From NCBI GenBank assembly GCA_903847205.1, contig CAINDA010000037.1, positions 39,440 through 103,439 on the forward strand: DNA of 64,000 nucleotides. Direction: 5' to 3'. Shown piece after piece: positions 63,575 through 64,000 of this stretch. The DNA is from an uncultured Bacteroidota bacterium. GTDB lineage: Bacteria > Bacteroidota > Bacteroidia > 2-12-FULL-35-15. Position 1 is the stretch's first letter. Every line of letters begins with the position of its first letter. A program made the position numbers and the translations under genes. The notes under the pieces were generated by a model, which had not been told where the DNA came from, did no database searches, and worked only from the letters and a program-made list of their open reading frames with translations.

Positions 63575-64000
63575 TTATAATCTTACACCAATTACCAAAA
63601 CATCATCAATCTGTGCTGTATTCCCTTTCCATTCAGCATGAGCAGACGCCATGAGTTCTTTTTGCTGCTGCATATTCAAATGCAGGTTATTCGAAAGTAA
63701 ATCTTTAAATCTCTGCGCACCGTATTTTTTTCTATCACTGCCTCCGAACTGATCCATATAGCCGTCAGTAGAAAGATAAATACTCATCCCTTTTTTTATT
63801 GGAATAACATGGTTGGCAAATACTTTTTTAAGCGGGTCATGTAATTTTGCAATCATACCTCCCCCGCCTATGCCGTAAATATCACCTTTGATTACTTCTA
63901 TCTTTCCATCTGACAGAACATACAAAGGGTTTTGCCCGGCATACTGTATTTCATTATTTTTATAATCAATTGTGCACAGCGCTATGTCCATTCCGTCATC
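63575..64000 (-). CDS. TPR-TM-SpoIIE phosphatase, operon copy 1 (C-terminal part, cut by window edge)
   Basis: The last ~140 residues of a fifth paralog. It starts in the DDGMDIALC motif at the window end and includes the YKNNEIQYAGQNPLYVLSDG segment, GDIYGIGGGGMIAKLHDPL, STDGYMDQFGGSDRKKYG and terminal IDDVLVIGV. The frame runs off the right edge, so start and TPR number cannot be given. Copy 2 begins 15 bp after its stop codon. Confidence 0.85.
   Translation of the reverse strand, partial: DDGMDIALCTIDYKNNEIQYAGQNPLYVLSDGKIEVIKGDIYGIGGGGMIAKLHDPLKKVFANHVIPIKKGMSIYLSTDGYMDQFGGSDRKKYGAQRFKDLLSNNLHLNMQQQKELMASAHAEWKGNTAQIDDVLVIGVRL

Overview
The window is a chromosomal segment of an AT-rich member of the Bacteroidota. 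The evidence is phylum-specific: five proteins carry type IX secretion (T9SS) C-terminal sorting domains (types A and B), there is a PorP/SprF partner protein, SprB-type repeats, DUF4294 and DUF4295 proteins, a C-terminally extended ribosomal protein S16, and many genes are preceded by the Bacteroidota -7 promoter element TAnnTTTG rather than by a Shine-Dalgarno sequence. I cannot place it below phylum. I saw no tRNA, rRNA, CRISPR array, transposase, integrase or prophage.

Layout. 1-10.7 kb: DUF4294 protein, biotin carboxylase, pentapeptide-repeat protein, a lysine-rich secreted protein, a GlcD-type oxidase, a giant T9SS type-B adhesin and a minimal DEAD-box helicase. 10.8-21.3 kb: a looser, repeat-rich region with small lipoproteins, a diheme cytochrome c, a Crp/Fnr-DUF4395-TMEM175 group flanked by imperfect direct repeats, a VOC-family fragment, an alpha/beta hydrolase and a 21-bp minisatellite. 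21.3-29 kb: a T9SS esterase-like protein, DUF1697, the conserved rpmB-rpmG-DUF4295-ftsY group, a TPR/PD40 protein and a membrane-bound SpoIIE-type phosphatase. 29-43 kb: methyltransferase, ZIP transporter, collagen-like tail-collar protein, rpsP, a Cys/Met-metabolism PLP enzyme, SDR, M43 metalloprotease followed by a second and larger 21-bp array, a DUF922 protein, ruvB, queG and ubiX. 43-49 kb: a leftward surface-protein cluster (collagen-like, two FISUMP proteins, a type-B sorting protein, PorP/SprF), with a 42-bp-period array upstream. 49-55 kb: thioredoxin-like protein, peroxiredoxin, OmpH, MazG-like, PH-like protein, mnmD and a hydrolase. 55-64 kb: a leftward operon of at least five tandem paralogs, each with a signal peptide, periplasmic TPR array, one membrane helix, a coiled coil and a cytoplasmic SpoIIE/PP2C phosphatase domain. 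It runs off the right edge.

Most noteworthy: (1) the tandem TPR-TM-SpoIIE phosphatase operon, in which the catalytic half is almost invariant and the TPR half varies, with one copy broken by a single-base frameshift whose repair restores exactly 723 codons, the length of its neighbour; (2) unrelated intergenic tandem arrays whose unit is always 21 bp or 42 bp, lying next to gene ends; (3) decayed gene tails (VOC family at 17.4 kb, an orphan C-terminus at 21.0 kb) among dispersed palindromic repeats; (4) -7 elements that correct several gene starts. All functional calls come from reading motifs; no database search was run.
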